Assembly: GCF_003471585.1 (NCBI RefSeq)
Contig: NZ_QRJO01000001.1
Span: 1 to 64,000, forward strand
Source: Collinsella sp. AM18-10
GTDB lineage: Bacteria > Actinomycetota > Coriobacteriia > Coriobacteriales > Coriobacteriaceae
Direction: 5' to 3'
Length of the DNA: 64,000 bases
The position numbers and the translations under genes were made by a program. Of this stretch, positions 28,025 to 36,610 are shown in pieces. Position 1 is the first letter of the stretch. The number at the start of each line of letters is the position of its first letter. The notes below the pieces were generated by a model. The model worked only from the letters and a program-made list of their open reading frames with translations, was not told the DNA's origin and did not search any database.

Positions 28025-28082
28025 TAAGACGAATAATTTCGCTTTCGTATGGCTCAATACCGGACGCAGACTGTTTTCGTCT
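28025..28082. repeat. degenerate second copy of the promoter palindrome
   Basis: TTAAGACGAA at the left and GACGCAGACTGTTTTCGTCT at the right align with both arms and spacing of the palindrome at 27954-28008, offset about 70 bases. The arms are no longer complementary throughout. Confidence 0.5.
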
Positions 28083-28107
28083 GTCAATACGCCTGCAATC
28101 CAAACGA

Positions 28108-28143
28108 AAAGAGCCCCGAGCTCGTATGAACTCGGGGCTCTTT
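28108..28143. terminator. bidirectional-looking terminator
   Basis: Arms AAAGAGCCCCGAG (28108-28120) and CTCGGGGCTCTTT (28131-28143). Between it and 28331 (about 190 bases) there is no recognisable gene. Confidence 0.75.
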
Positions 28144-28331
28144 GCGCCGCACATCTATGAGAGGAAAAATTCGATGCGTACGGGCGCTACTCCATGAAGC
28201 CACCCTGGGATGGCGGCAACCTCGCCGTTACCCGTCTGATGGGCGTGCTCAAGGCATCCGTTCCCCTCTTTATCGACGTAACGGGCAAAAAAGCTCGTCG
28301 AGGAGACCGTCCGCACGCACCAAGGGGCTGA

Positions 28332-30281
28332 TTAGAGCTCGCAGGCAACCTTGTAGCCATCGCCGATGGCGTCGCGGATGTTGCCGCACTTGTTGGCATC
28401 GCCCAGCACGTGGGTGGCAACACCGGCTGCAGCCAGGTCATCGGCCAGCTTGGTATTGGGACGATAGCCCATGGCAAGCACCAGCGTATCGGCACCGGCG
28501 ATGGTGCGGATCTCGCCGTCCTTCTCGTAGCTGATGGTGTCCTCGGTGATCTCGGTCACCTTGGCCTCGGTCAGCACGTGAACGCCCTTGGAGAGCATGC
28601 GCGTGATGAGCACCGCGCGACCGGCGCCGCCCTCGTTAGCGGCAAGCGTCTTGGTCATCTCGATGACGGTGACGTCGCGATTGGCCGGCGACAGGTCGTT
28701 GACCAACGGGGCCAGGTAATCGGCCGTCTCGCAGCCGACGGTGCCGCCGCCCACGATGACAATCTTCTTGCCCGGGAAAGCCTTGCCGCCCAGCAGGTCG
28801 TCGGCCGTCATAACCTGCTTAAAGCCCTGCATAAAGGCCGGAGCGATGGGCTCAGCGCCATAAGCCAGGACAACCTCGTAACCCGCGTAGTCGCGCTGAA
28901 TGTCCTCGGCCGAGAGCTCGGTGCCAAAGACGCACGTGACGCCTGCCTCGGCCAAGCGACGGTACTGATACTTGATCACACGCGTGAGCTCCTGCTTTGC
29001 CGGCGGAACGGCCGCAATGCGCATCTCGCCGCCCGGCTCGTCCTGCTTATCCACGAGCACTACGTTGTGGCCACGCTTGGCGGCAATGAAGGCTGCCTCC
29101 ATACCCGCAGGACCAGCACCCACGACCAGAACGTTCTTGGCCTCTGCGGCAGGCTCGTAGCCGGCCTCGTCGCGCTCCACGTCCGGGTTGACGGTGCAGG
29201 AGATACGCTTGCCGAACATAATGCCGTTCAGGCAGCGCAGGCAGCCGATGCAGGGACGGATCTCGTCGGCGTTGCCGGCAGCCGCTTTGTTGCAGAACTC
29301 GGCATCGCACAGATTGGCACGGCCCATCATGCAGATGTCGGCAGCACCGTCCTCGATCAGCTCCTCGGCAATCCATGCCTCGTTGATGCGGCCGACCGTG
29401 GCAACGGGAATATTCACATGCTTTTTGATCTCGCGCGAGCAGGCGGCGTGCGAGGCCTGCTGCGTACCGGCGGCGGGAATGGCGGAGCCGCGCTTGATGG
29501 TAGTGCCGCCCGACACGTGGATCATGTCGACGCCGGCCTTCTCCAAGCGGCGCGAGACGTAGATCATGTCGTTGAGGGTCAGGCCGCCATCGGTGTACTC
29601 GTCGCCCGAGATACGGACGTCGATGATGAAGTCCTTGCCGCAGCGCTCGCGAATCTCGGCGATGACCTCGAGCAAGAAGCGCATGCGGGCGTCGAGCGAG
29701 CCGCCGTACTCGTCGGTACGCTTGTTGTAGAGCGGGGTCAAAAAGCCGCCGAGCATGCCATGGGCGTGCGCCGCATGGACCTCAACGCCATCGACGCCGG
29801 CCTTCTGCATACGCACGGCGGCGTCGCCGAACTGATGCGTGAGCTCGTGAATCTCATCAACTGTGATGGGGCGCGGTGCCTCGCGGGCATAAGACGGGCC
29901 CACAAAGGACGGGGCGATGAGGCGCGGCGTGCCCGGAATGTTAAAGGCCATGTAGGCGGGGTGGAAGAGCTGCGGCATGATCTTGCAGCCATACTCGTGG
30001 ACGGCCGCGGCGAGCTTTTCCCAGCCGGGGATAAACGTGTCGTCGTAGCAGCACATGTCACCCGGCAGATAGGTATAGGTGGGCTCGACCGTCACGACCT
30101 CGGTGATGATCAGGCCCACGCCGCCCTTGGCACGGGCGCGGTAGTGGTCGACCAGGTCGTCGGTCACATAGCCGTGGTCGGCCAGGTTGGTAGACACCGG
30201 CGGCATAAAGACGCGGTTCTTGACCTCGGTCGTACCGACCTTGATCGGACTAAAGAGCATCGGGTAGGCGGAGGACTCCAT
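28332..30281 (-). CDS. NADH:flavin oxidoreductase, 2,4-dienoyl-CoA reductase/enoate reductase type
   Basis: A 649-residue three-domain flavoenzyme. Residues 1-330 are an Old Yellow Enzyme TIM barrel (FMN; HAAHAHGMLGGFLTPLYNKR with the substrate-side His pair region). C344, C347, C350 and C362 bind a 4Fe-4S cluster. Residues about 383-649 are an FAD/NAD(P)-binding domain with VVGAGPAGMEAA at about 386 and a second dinucleotide fold VIVGGGTVGCE. The family reduces activated C=C bonds, including dienoyl-CoA, cinnamate or bile-acid-type substrates in gut anaerobes; the exact substrate is not predictable. ATG at 30281 has AAAGGA upstream. Monocistronic. Confidence 0.9.
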   Translation of the reverse strand: MESSAYPMLFSPIKVGTTEVKNRVFMPPVSTNLADHGYVTDDLVDHYRARAKGGVGLIITEVVTVEPTYTYLPGDMCCYDDTFIPGWEKLAAAVHEYGCKIMPQLFHPAYMAFNIPGTPRLIAPSFVGPSYAREAPRPITVDEIHELTHQFGDAAVRMQKAGVDGVEVHAAHAHGMLGGFLTPLYNKRTDEYGGSLDARMRFLLEVIAEIRERCGKDFIIDVRISGDEYTDGGLTLNDMIYVSRRLEKAGVDMIHVSGGTTIKRGSAIPAAGTQQASHAACSREIKKHVNIPVATVGRINEAWIAEELIEDGAADICMMGRANLCDAEFCNKAAAGNADEIRPCIGCLRCLNGIMFGKRISCTVNPDVERDEAGYEPAAEAKNVLVVGAGPAGMEAAFIAAKRGHNVVLVDKQDEPGGEMRIAAVPPAKQELTRVIKYQYRRLAEAGVTCVFGTELSAEDIQRDYAGYEVVLAYGAEPIAPAFMQGFKQVMTADDLLGGKAFPGKKIVIVGGGTVGCETADYLAPLVNDLSPANRDVTVIEMTKTLAANEGGAGRAVLITRMLSKGVHVLTEAKVTEITEDTISYEKDGEIRTIAGADTLVLAMGYRPNTKLADDLAAAGVATHVLGDANKCGNIRDAIGDGYKVACEL

Positions 30282-30383
30282 ACAGGGTTCCTTTCGTTTG
30301 GGCCGCTCGGCGGCAGTTGCTAACGTACTTATCGTATCAGCAACTGCCGTATCCGAAGTAATGCATTCCCAAACGCTGGTCGG

Positions 30384-30584
30384 CTAATGAATACCGCGGC
30401 TCAAATCTTCGGCAATTTTGTCCACGCCCTTAAGCGCGGCGCACGTCTTTTTGTTGGAGCAATGTCCCGTGCAAACGCCACCTTGAGCGCAGTCGGCGCA
30501 GGTGCCCTTGCGATAAATGCGCACGCACACGGCGACAAACGCAATGCCGATAACAGCCAGTACAACAATATCGATAGGTGCCAT
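30384..30584 (-). CDS. FeoB-associated Cys-rich membrane protein
   Basis: A 66-residue protein with an N-terminal membrane span (IDIVVLAVIGIAFVAVCVRI) followed by a short Cys-rich tail (CADCAQGGVCTGHCSNKKTC), the layout of the small Cys-rich proteins found next to feoB. Presumed to assist ferrous iron transport. ATG at 30584 follows GGAGG. It lies downstream of feoB on the same strand, but the feoB terminator lies between, so it may be only partly co-transcribed. Confidence 0.8.
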   Translation of the reverse strand: MAPIDIVVLAVIGIAFVAVCVRIYRKGTCADCAQGGVCTGHCSNKKTCAALKGVDKIAEDLSRGIH

Positions 30585-30701
30585 AGCAAGCCTCCTCTAG
30601 TTAACCACCACTTACTTTACCCCATTCTCCACCTACCAAAAAGGGACAGGTTTATTTTGGTCGGTTTTATCTGCGGAAACGCCACATCTCCCCCACCAAA
30701 A

Positions 30702-30730
30702 AGCCCGAGTGTCGCTGGGACACCCGGGCT
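30702..30730 (-). terminator. terminator of feoB
   Basis: Arms AGCCCGAGTGTC (30702-30713) and GACACCCGGGCT (30719-30730) with one mismatch, followed on the minus strand by TTTTTGG. Confidence 0.75.
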
Positions 30731-30759
30731 CGTGGAAAGGGGCTGATCCTTATTCGGAC

Positions 30760-33087
30760 TTAAGCGGAAACTGCGGCGGAAGCGGTGTTGGTCTCATCCT
30801 CGTCGGTCCAAGCGTGCTTGGGCATGGGACGGAAGATCTGGAAGAGCATCGCAACCAGCAGCACGATGGCCACAACCGTCCAGATACCAAACTGGCCAAG
30901 GACAAGCAGGTTGTAGAACTGGTTGATGAACAGGCCGATGACCCAAGCGAAGGCGCACTCGTAGCCGATGGCAATCGCGGTCCACTTGCCGGAGTCCATC
31001 TGATTGCGGATAGTGCCCATGGCGGCAAAGCACGGGGCGCACAGCAGGTTGAAAGCGCCGAAGGCAACGCAGGCGCCCATAGTCGGGAACATGCCGGCAA
31101 ACGCGGTCCACAGGCTCGGGTCGGTCTCGGCGGCGTCAGCAACCGACAGCAGCGAGCCGGCGGTGGCGACGACGTTCTCCTTGGCGACAAGGCCAGAAAC
31201 AGTCAGCGCAGTTGCCTGCCAGGTGCTAAAGCCGAGCGGGGCGAAGATCCAAGCGACCAGGTTGCCGAGCATGGCAAGCACGGAGTAGTCCATAAACTCC
31301 TCGGGGATGCCGTCCATCGCAGGCAGGAAGCCAAAGGAACCGTTATAGCTACCAAAGTTGGAGAGGAACCAAACGACGACGGTGGACGCGAAGATGACCG
31401 TGCCGGCCTTCTTGATAAAGGCCCAGCAGCGTTCCCACACGTGCAGCGCCCAAGAGCGGATCGCCGGGAAGTGGTAGGCAGGAAGCTCCATAACGAACGG
31501 CGTCGGACGGCCGGCGAAGAGCTTGGTCTTCTTGAGCATGAGGCCCGAGGCGATGACGGCAAAGACGCCCAGGAAGTAGAAGAGCGGGCTGATCCATGCG
31601 GCGGTGGTGGAAGAATCGCCGATGATGGAGCCCATGAGCAGGGCGATGATCGGCAGCTTGGCACCACAGGGAATGAACGTGGTGGTCATGACCGTCATGC
31701 GGCGGTCCTTCTCGTTCTCGATGGTCTTGGTGGCCATGACGCCGGGGACGCCGCAGCCCGAGGACACGAGCATGGGGATAAAGGACTTACCGGACAGGCC
31801 AAAGCGGCGGAACACGCGGTCCATGATGAAGGCGACGCGGGCCATGTAGCCGCAGTCCTCCAGGAAAGACAACATCACAAAGAGCAGGAACATCTGCGGC
31901 ACAAAGCCGAAGATGGCGCCCAGGCCGCCGACGATGCCGTCGCAGACCAGCGAATCGACCAGGCCACCGTCCTCGGTGCCGCCCGCCACAAGGGCGTCGT
32001 GCACCACGGTGGTGATACCCGGGACATAGGGGCCGTACTGTGCCGGGTCGACCGAGTCGGCGTTGTCGCCCGCAGCCTCAACAGCTGCGTCATAGGCGTC
32101 GCGACCCTGACCGAGCACGTACCAGCCGTCGGTGCCGAAGAGCTGGTCGTTGGTGAAGTCGGTCACCGTGCCGCCCAGGGTGGAAACGGCGATGTAGTAC
32201 ACGCAGAACATGATGACCACAAAGATCGGCAGGCCCAGGATACGGTTGGTAACCACGCGGTCGATCTTCTCGGAGGTGCTCATCTTGGCCGGAGCCTTGG
32301 TCATGCACTCGTCGATAATGTGGGCAATCACGCCATAGCGCTCGCCGGTGATGATGGACTCGGCGTCGTCGTCGCAATCCTGCTCGCACTGGGCGACCAG
32401 CTGCTCGACGCGAGCGGCCTTCTCCTTGGTGAGGTTGATGAGCTTGCAGGCGTCCGCATCGCGCTCAAACAGCTTGACCGCGTAGTAGCGACGCTTGTTG
32501 GCGGGAACGCTCGCCGGCAGGTTGTTCTCGATGTGGTCCAGAACGTCCTCGATGGAGGAATCGAACTTGTGCTCCGGCACCTGGCCCTTGGAAGCAGCAG
32601 ACTTCTTGACCTGCTCGAACAGCTCCTTGATACCCTTGTTTTTAAGGGCCGAGATCATCATGACCGGGCAACCGAGCTTCTTGGACAGCTTGTCGGTGTC
32701 GATCTTGTCGCCGTTCTTCTCCACGAGGTCGGCCATGTTGAGGGCCACGACCACGGGCAGGCCGGTCTCGATGACCTGAAGTGCCAGGTACAGATTGCGC
32801 TCAAGGTTGGTCGCGTCGACAACCTGGACGACCACATCGGGCTCGCCGCTCATGAGGTAATCGCGCGAGCACTGCTCCTCGGGGCTGTAGGGGGAAAGCG
32901 AGTAGATGCCGGGGAGGTCCGTAATCGTGACGTTCTTGTCACTCAGGAGCTTGGCTTCCTTTTTCTCAACCGTGACGCCGGGCCAGTTGCCAACGTAGCC
33001 GTTGGCGCCGGTGATCAGGTTGAAAAGCGTGGTCTTGCCGCAGTTGGGGTTACCCGCCAGCGCGACATGGATCTGAGAATCCGCCAT
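30760..33087 (-). CDS. feoB: ferrous iron transporter FeoB
   Basis: A 775-residue membrane protein importing Fe(II). The N-terminal G domain has GNPNCGKTT (G1, residues 12-20), DLPG (G3) and NMAD (G4). A helical regulatory domain follows, then a membrane domain of about ten spans with the conserved Gly/Cys-containing gate segments (SSGCGVPG and CGAKLP). ATG at 33087 has AAGGA upstream. Two feoA genes precede it in the same direction and the Cys-rich FeoB partner follows. Confidence 0.97.
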   Translation of the reverse strand: MADSQIHVALAGNPNCGKTTLFNLITGANGYVGNWPGVTVEKKEAKLLSDKNVTITDLPGIYSLSPYSPEEQCSRDYLMSGEPDVVVQVVDATNLERNLYLALQVIETGLPVVVALNMADLVEKNGDKIDTDKLSKKLGCPVMMISALKNKGIKELFEQVKKSAASKGQVPEHKFDSSIEDVLDHIENNLPASVPANKRRYYAVKLFERDADACKLINLTKEKAARVEQLVAQCEQDCDDDAESIITGERYGVIAHIIDECMTKAPAKMSTSEKIDRVVTNRILGLPIFVVIMFCVYYIAVSTLGGTVTDFTNDQLFGTDGWYVLGQGRDAYDAAVEAAGDNADSVDPAQYGPYVPGITTVVHDALVAGGTEDGGLVDSLVCDGIVGGLGAIFGFVPQMFLLFVMLSFLEDCGYMARVAFIMDRVFRRFGLSGKSFIPMLVSSGCGVPGVMATKTIENEKDRRMTVMTTTFIPCGAKLPIIALLMGSIIGDSSTTAAWISPLFYFLGVFAVIASGLMLKKTKLFAGRPTPFVMELPAYHFPAIRSWALHVWERCWAFIKKAGTVIFASTVVVWFLSNFGSYNGSFGFLPAMDGIPEEFMDYSVLAMLGNLVAWIFAPLGFSTWQATALTVSGLVAKENVVATAGSLLSVADAAETDPSLWTAFAGMFPTMGACVAFGAFNLLCAPCFAAMGTIRNQMDSGKWTAIAIGYECAFAWVIGLFINQFYNLLVLGQFGIWTVVAIVLLVAMLFQIFRPMPKHAWTDEDETNTASAAVSA

Positions 33088-33210
33088 TCAATCCTTCTTC
33101 CTTGTGTGCCCGCGCTGCTTTCTCCGCGCAGGCTGGATAATGTGCTACAACGTTGCAAGTTTAAGTTAGAAAAACCTAACTTTATCTGCAGAAATATTCG
33201 CCGTCGGCCC

Positions 33211-33432
33211 TTACTGGACCTCGACGACGGCAGCCTCCTCCTTGCGGATGGAAAGCTCGTAGCCGCGCACGTTGATCTCGACCGGATCACCGAGCGGTGC
33301 AACCTTTACGACCTTGAACGAAGTGCCCTTGATGAGCCCCAGGTCCATGAGGTGGCGGCGCAGCGCGCCCTCACCGTGAAGCTTGACGATGGTAGAGCTC
33401 TCGCCCACCTTAACGTCACCCAACGTCTTCAT
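33211..33432 (-). CDS. feoA: FeoA domain protein (proximal to feoB)
   Basis: A 73-residue SH3-like FeoA, a cytoplasmic accessory of FeoB. The typical segments are MKTLGDVKVGES, RRHLMDLGLIKGT and the terminal EINVRGYELSIRKEEA. ATG at 33432 follows GGGGGAC by six bases. It is the second of two feoA genes upstream of feoB. Confidence 0.93.
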   Translation of the reverse strand: MKTLGDVKVGESSTIVKLHGEGALRRHLMDLGLIKGTSFKVVKVAPLGDPVEINVRGYELSIRKEEAAVVEVQ

Positions 33433-33471
33433 TTACTTGTCCCCCTTTCAGTTTTTACAGAATGCTGCGGA

Positions 33472-33714
33472 CTAACCGACGGTCATGATGTGCATGGCAA
33501 CCTTGGAATCGATGCCAAAGCGTGCACCCAGCACGGTGACGATGATATTGGCGCCACTCGAGCTCACCACGTGAACCTCGTTGCCCTCGACAAAGCCAAG
33601 GTCCTTGAGGTGATGTTTCATGTCCTCATTGCCCTTTACGCGAGACACGTGCACGGTTTCGCCCGCCTTCACCATCGAAAGCGGCATGGCCGGCATCTGC
33701 GGTCCGCAAGACAT
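33472..33714 (-). CDS. second FeoA domain protein
   Basis: An 80-residue FeoA paralogue (VKAGETVHVSRVKGNED, HHLKDLGFVEGNEVHVVS, LGARFGIDSKVA). ATG at 33714 has AGGAG seven bases upstream. It is the first gene of the feo operon, 40 bases before the other feoA. The N terminus has an extra MSCGPQMP with a cysteine. Confidence 0.92.
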   Translation of the reverse strand: MSCGPQMPAMPLSMVKAGETVHVSRVKGNEDMKHHLKDLGFVEGNEVHVVSSSGANIIVTVLGARFGIDSKVAMHIMTVG

Positions 33715-33757
33715 GAGTGTGCTCCTAACGTCAGTTCGTCCTCAACATCGACGCAGC

Positions 33758-33811
33758 AAAAGTTAACCACGTCTATGTTCGCTTTAGTAAACTAGCACGT
33801 GGTTAACTTTT
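33758..33811 (-). promoter_or_regulatory. inverted repeat in the feo upstream region
   Basis: Perfect 15-base arms 33758-33772 and 33797-33811 (AAAAGTTAACCACGT and complement) enclose 24 bases that contain the dyad TAGTAAACTA (33785-33794). The inner dyad is vaguely like a DtxR/IdeR-type iron box. On the plus strand the second arm ends in T6, so a terminator role is an alternative. Confidence 0.45.
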
Positions 33812-33862
33812 TTGGAAGGGTCCCTATTCAGTTTTCGAAAAAGTTTCCTATATGAAACAAAG

Positions 33863-33897
33863 AAGGCACTGCAAAGACTGTCTCTTTGCGGTGCCTT
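33863..33897 (-). terminator. terminator of the HPr gene
   Basis: Arms AAGGCACTGCAAAGA (33863-33877) and TCTTTGCGGTGCCTT (33883-33897) with one mismatch, followed by TTCTTTGTTTC on the minus strand. Confidence 0.75.
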
Positions 33898-33950
33898 GTC
33901 ATACCAATTTATGCAACAGAGGGGGCTGCCCCTTTGCCACATTATTGCGG

Positions 33951-34199
33951 TTAAAGCGAGAGGTTTCTGATCGACGTGACGCAGGAAGCCTCGTCTACGC
34001 CCGAAACGCGAAAGACGATATCCTCGCCGCATTCGCCGTAGAGGGCCATGAGCCCCATCACATTGCGGCCATCCGTGTGACGATCGCCGATGCTGACCGA
34101 AACGTCGCTACGATGCTTGGCAATGATATCGTAGAGCAGCGCAACCGGGCGGGCATGTAGTCCCAACGGATCTTTAATCGTCTTTGTAAACTCGACCAT
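33951..34199 (-). CDS. HPr-family phosphocarrier protein without the regulatory serine
   Basis: An 82-residue phosphocarrier. The active-site histidine lies in DPLGLHARPVALL. In B. subtilis HPr the segment around Ser46 reads SIMG; here the matching stretch is GRNVMGLM, with Asn at the serine position. Phosphotransfer from enzyme I should work, but HPr kinase control through Ser46 should not. ATG at 34199 follows GGAGGGGAC. Monocistronic; no other PTS gene is adjacent. Confidence 0.85.
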   Translation of the reverse strand: MVEFTKTIKDPLGLHARPVALLYDIIAKHRSDVSVSIGDRHTDGRNVMGLMALYGECGEDIVFRVSGVDEASCVTSIRNLSL

Positions 34200-34244
34200 G
34201 TCCCCTCCCGCGGCATCGCACATTCGGCCGGCAAACCCAGCCAC

Positions 34245-34500
34245 GTGGTAGTTATTGTAGCGTTAGATGCTTGTCGAAGCCCGCCAGAAGCTCGACCGGA
34301 AAGCGCGTCCCATTATTTGGCTGGATTCTGGGCCCCAGTTTCCCAAAGGGCCCTGTTTGGGAAACTGGGGCCCGCTCTGAGTGCAAATTCCGGGTCGTAG
34401 TTTCCGCGGAACAACCCTAGCGGAAAGCTCATCCCATTCCGGACGCAGATTCCGGGACGCACTTTCCGCGACGCCCAGTCACCCTATGCCCTCACAACCT
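34245..34500. repeat. intergenic region with tandem degenerate repeats
   Basis: Three related segments start near 34303, 34381 and 34423. Each has GATTC(T/C)GGG or AATTCCGGG followed a few bases later by TTTCC. TCCCATT occurs twice, before the first and third. The first segment contains an 18-base palindrome. No coding sequence is seen. Confidence 0.5.
34330..34373. repeat. 18-base-arm palindrome
   Basis: Perfect arms GGGCCCCAGTTTCCCAAA (34330-34347) and complement (34356-34373) with an eight-base loop GGGCCCTG. There is no T-run. Confidence 0.65.
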
Positions 34501-34507
34501 CGGCGCA

Positions 34508-34543
34508 TAAAAAACGAGGGAAGGCACACGTCCTTCCCTCGTT
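34508..34543 (-). terminator. terminator of aspS
   Basis: Arms AACGAGGGAAGG (34513-34524) and CCTTCCCTCGTT (34532-34543), followed on the minus strand by T6. Confidence 0.88.
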
Positions 34544-34566
34544 ACGGGCAATATGTAGCTGCTCGC

Positions 34567-36354
34567 CTACATCAGGCGCAGGCTGACGTCCTTGAGCTGG
34601 GCGCCGGAAACGGCACTCGGGGCGCCCGACATGAGGTCGGAGCCGCTGGCCGTCTTGGGGAACGCCATGACGTCGCGAATGGAGTCGGAGCCGGTGAGCA
34701 GCATGCACACGCGGTCCAGGCCCAGGGCGAAGCCGCCCATCGGGGGCGCACCAAACTTGAGGGCCTCCATGAGGAAGCCAAACTGAGACTCGGCGCGCTC
34801 TTCGGTAAAGCCCAGGAGCTTAAGCATGGACATCTGCATCTCGGCGTTGTGGATACGCATACCGCCGCCGCCGGCCTCAAAGCCGTCCATGACAAAGTCG
34901 TAGGTGCAGGAACCGGCTGCCAGCGGGTCGGCCTCAATCTTGGCGATGTCGGTCTCGGTCGGCAGGGTAAAGGGCTGGTGCTCGGCAGCATAGGCCTTGC
35001 GATCCTCGTCCCAGTGGAACAGCGGGAAGTTGACGACCCACAGGAAGTCGTGGCCCTCGCGCTTGATCTCGAGCGCGTTAGCCATGTGGGAACGCATGCC
35101 GCCCAGGATCTCGTCGGAGAGCAGGCGCGGGCCGGCGGCGAACATCACAAGGTCGCCGGGCTCGACGTCCATGCGCTCGCGCAGAGCAGCCATCTCCTCG
35201 TCCGAGAAGAACTTGACGATGGGGCTGTTGATGGAGCCGTCCTCGCGGAAAGCGATCCAGGCCAGGCCCTTGGCGCCAAACGTGGAGGCCACGCCGGCAA
35301 GCTTATCGATCTTGGCACGCGCCCAGGCACCGGCACCCTTGGCGTTGATAGCCTTGACGACAGAGCCCTCCTCGTTCGCAGCGGTCGCGAAGACCTTGAA
35401 CTTGGAGTTGGCAAAAATGTCGGTCAGGTCGACCAGGTGCATGCCGTAGCGCGTATCGGGCTTGTCGGAGCCATAGGTGTCCATGGCCTCCCAGTAGTTC
35501 ATGCGACGCAGCGGCGTGGGCATCTCGACGCCCATGCGGCCGAAGGCGTCGGCCAGGACCTCTTCGAGCGCGCTCATGACATCGTTCTGGTCCACGAAGG
35601 ACATCTCGATATCGACCTGGGTGAACTCGGGCTGACGGTCGGCACGCAAGTCCTCGTCGCGGAAGCACTTGGCAACCTGATAGTAGCGCTCGACGCCACC
35701 GACCATAAGCAGCTGCTTCAGGAGCTGCGGGGACTGCGGCAGGGCGTAGAAGTTGCCCGGCTGGATGCGGCTGGGGACGATGAAGTCGCGGGCGCCCTCG
35801 GGCGTGGACTTGAACAGGGAGGGCGTCTCGACCTCCATGAACTGACGGTTGTGCAGCGCCTCGCGAATGGCAAAGGTAAAGTCGGAGCGCAGCTTGAGGT
35901 TGGCCATCATCTCGGGACGACGAAGGTCCAGATAGCGATAGCGCAGGCGGGTGTCCTCGCTGGTCTCGATGCCGTCCTCGATCTGGAACGGCGGGGTGAC
36001 GGACGTATTGAGCACCTCGGCGTGGTCGGTCAGGACCTCGATCTCGCCGGTGGCGAGCTTGGTGTTGGTGGTCTCCTCGCCACGGGCGCGCACGACGCCG
36101 TGAATCTTGATGGGCCACTCGGGACGCATGGTCTCGGCGATCTTAAAGGCGTCGCCGTCGGAGTGCTCGGGGTCGAAGGTAAGCTGCGTGATGCCCTCAC
36201 GGTCGCGAAGGTCGCAGAAGATAAGGCCGCCGTGGTCGCGGCGACGGCTCACCCAACCGGTGAGGGTGACCTCTTCGCCCACGTTCTCGAAGCGAAGCTC
36301 GCCGCAGGTACGGGTGTGCATGGAATGCTCATCGATGGGACGGGTCTGGCTCAT
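34567..36354 (-). CDS. aspS: aspartate-tRNA ligase
   Basis: A 595-residue class II aminoacyl-tRNA synthetase. It has an N-terminal OB anticodon-binding domain (about 15-105), motif 1 in the helix after RLRYRYLDLRRPEM, motif 2 FRDEDLRADRQPEFTQVDIE, a GAD insertion domain of the bacterial type (about 290-420) and motif 3 GGFALGLDRVCMLL. ATG at 36354 has GGAGG nine bases upstream. The length is standard for bacterial AspRS. A short GC hairpin at 36382-36406 lies in its leader. Whether it also charges tRNA-Asn cannot be decided here. Confidence 0.97.
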   Translation of the reverse strand: MSQTRPIDEHSMHTRTCGELRFENVGEEVTLTGWVSRRRDHGGLIFCDLRDREGITQLTFDPEHSDGDAFKIAETMRPEWPIKIHGVVRARGEETTNTKLATGEIEVLTDHAEVLNTSVTPPFQIEDGIETSEDTRLRYRYLDLRRPEMMANLKLRSDFTFAIREALHNRQFMEVETPSLFKSTPEGARDFIVPSRIQPGNFYALPQSPQLLKQLLMVGGVERYYQVAKCFRDEDLRADRQPEFTQVDIEMSFVDQNDVMSALEEVLADAFGRMGVEMPTPLRRMNYWEAMDTYGSDKPDTRYGMHLVDLTDIFANSKFKVFATAANEEGSVVKAINAKGAGAWARAKIDKLAGVASTFGAKGLAWIAFREDGSINSPIVKFFSDEEMAALRERMDVEPGDLVMFAAGPRLLSDEILGGMRSHMANALEIKREGHDFLWVVNFPLFHWDEDRKAYAAEHQPFTLPTETDIAKIEADPLAAGSCTYDFVMDGFEAGGGGMRIHNAEMQMSMLKLLGFTEERAESQFGFLMEALKFGAPPMGGFALGLDRVCMLLTGSDSIRDVMAFPKTASGSDLMSGAPSAVSGAQLKDVSLRLM

Positions 36355-36610
36355 ACCAGTGATCCTCCTTTATGGATCTGTGCCGCCCCGTGTCGTTCCG
36401 GGCGGCGTCGTACAGATTTGCCCAGCCTGCGTAAACCGCGCAGCCAGACATGGCGTTCTATCTTATCGCACTCGCGTCGATGTGCCGCGAAAAAGTGGCT
36501 CCTGCCCAAAGACTTGACGGAGACGAAACAATTGACGCGCCGCGACACCCGCCCGCGCTCGTCACGTGCGACAATATGCCCCAATAAAACAGCACTCGGA
36601 AAGGCCCGCC

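Noticed and set aside
30709..33795. 1028-codon plus-strand open frame opposite feoB and feoA
   Set aside because: It is the complement of a strong FeoB/FeoA coding region. Its translation is rich in Asp, His, Gly and Arg without any family motif, as expected for antisense shadows in GC-rich DNA.
33758..33811. Simple terminator of the HPr gene
   Set aside because: A better terminator for HPr lies at 33863-33897; on the minus strand the T-run after this repeat is short and followed by GC-rich sequence.
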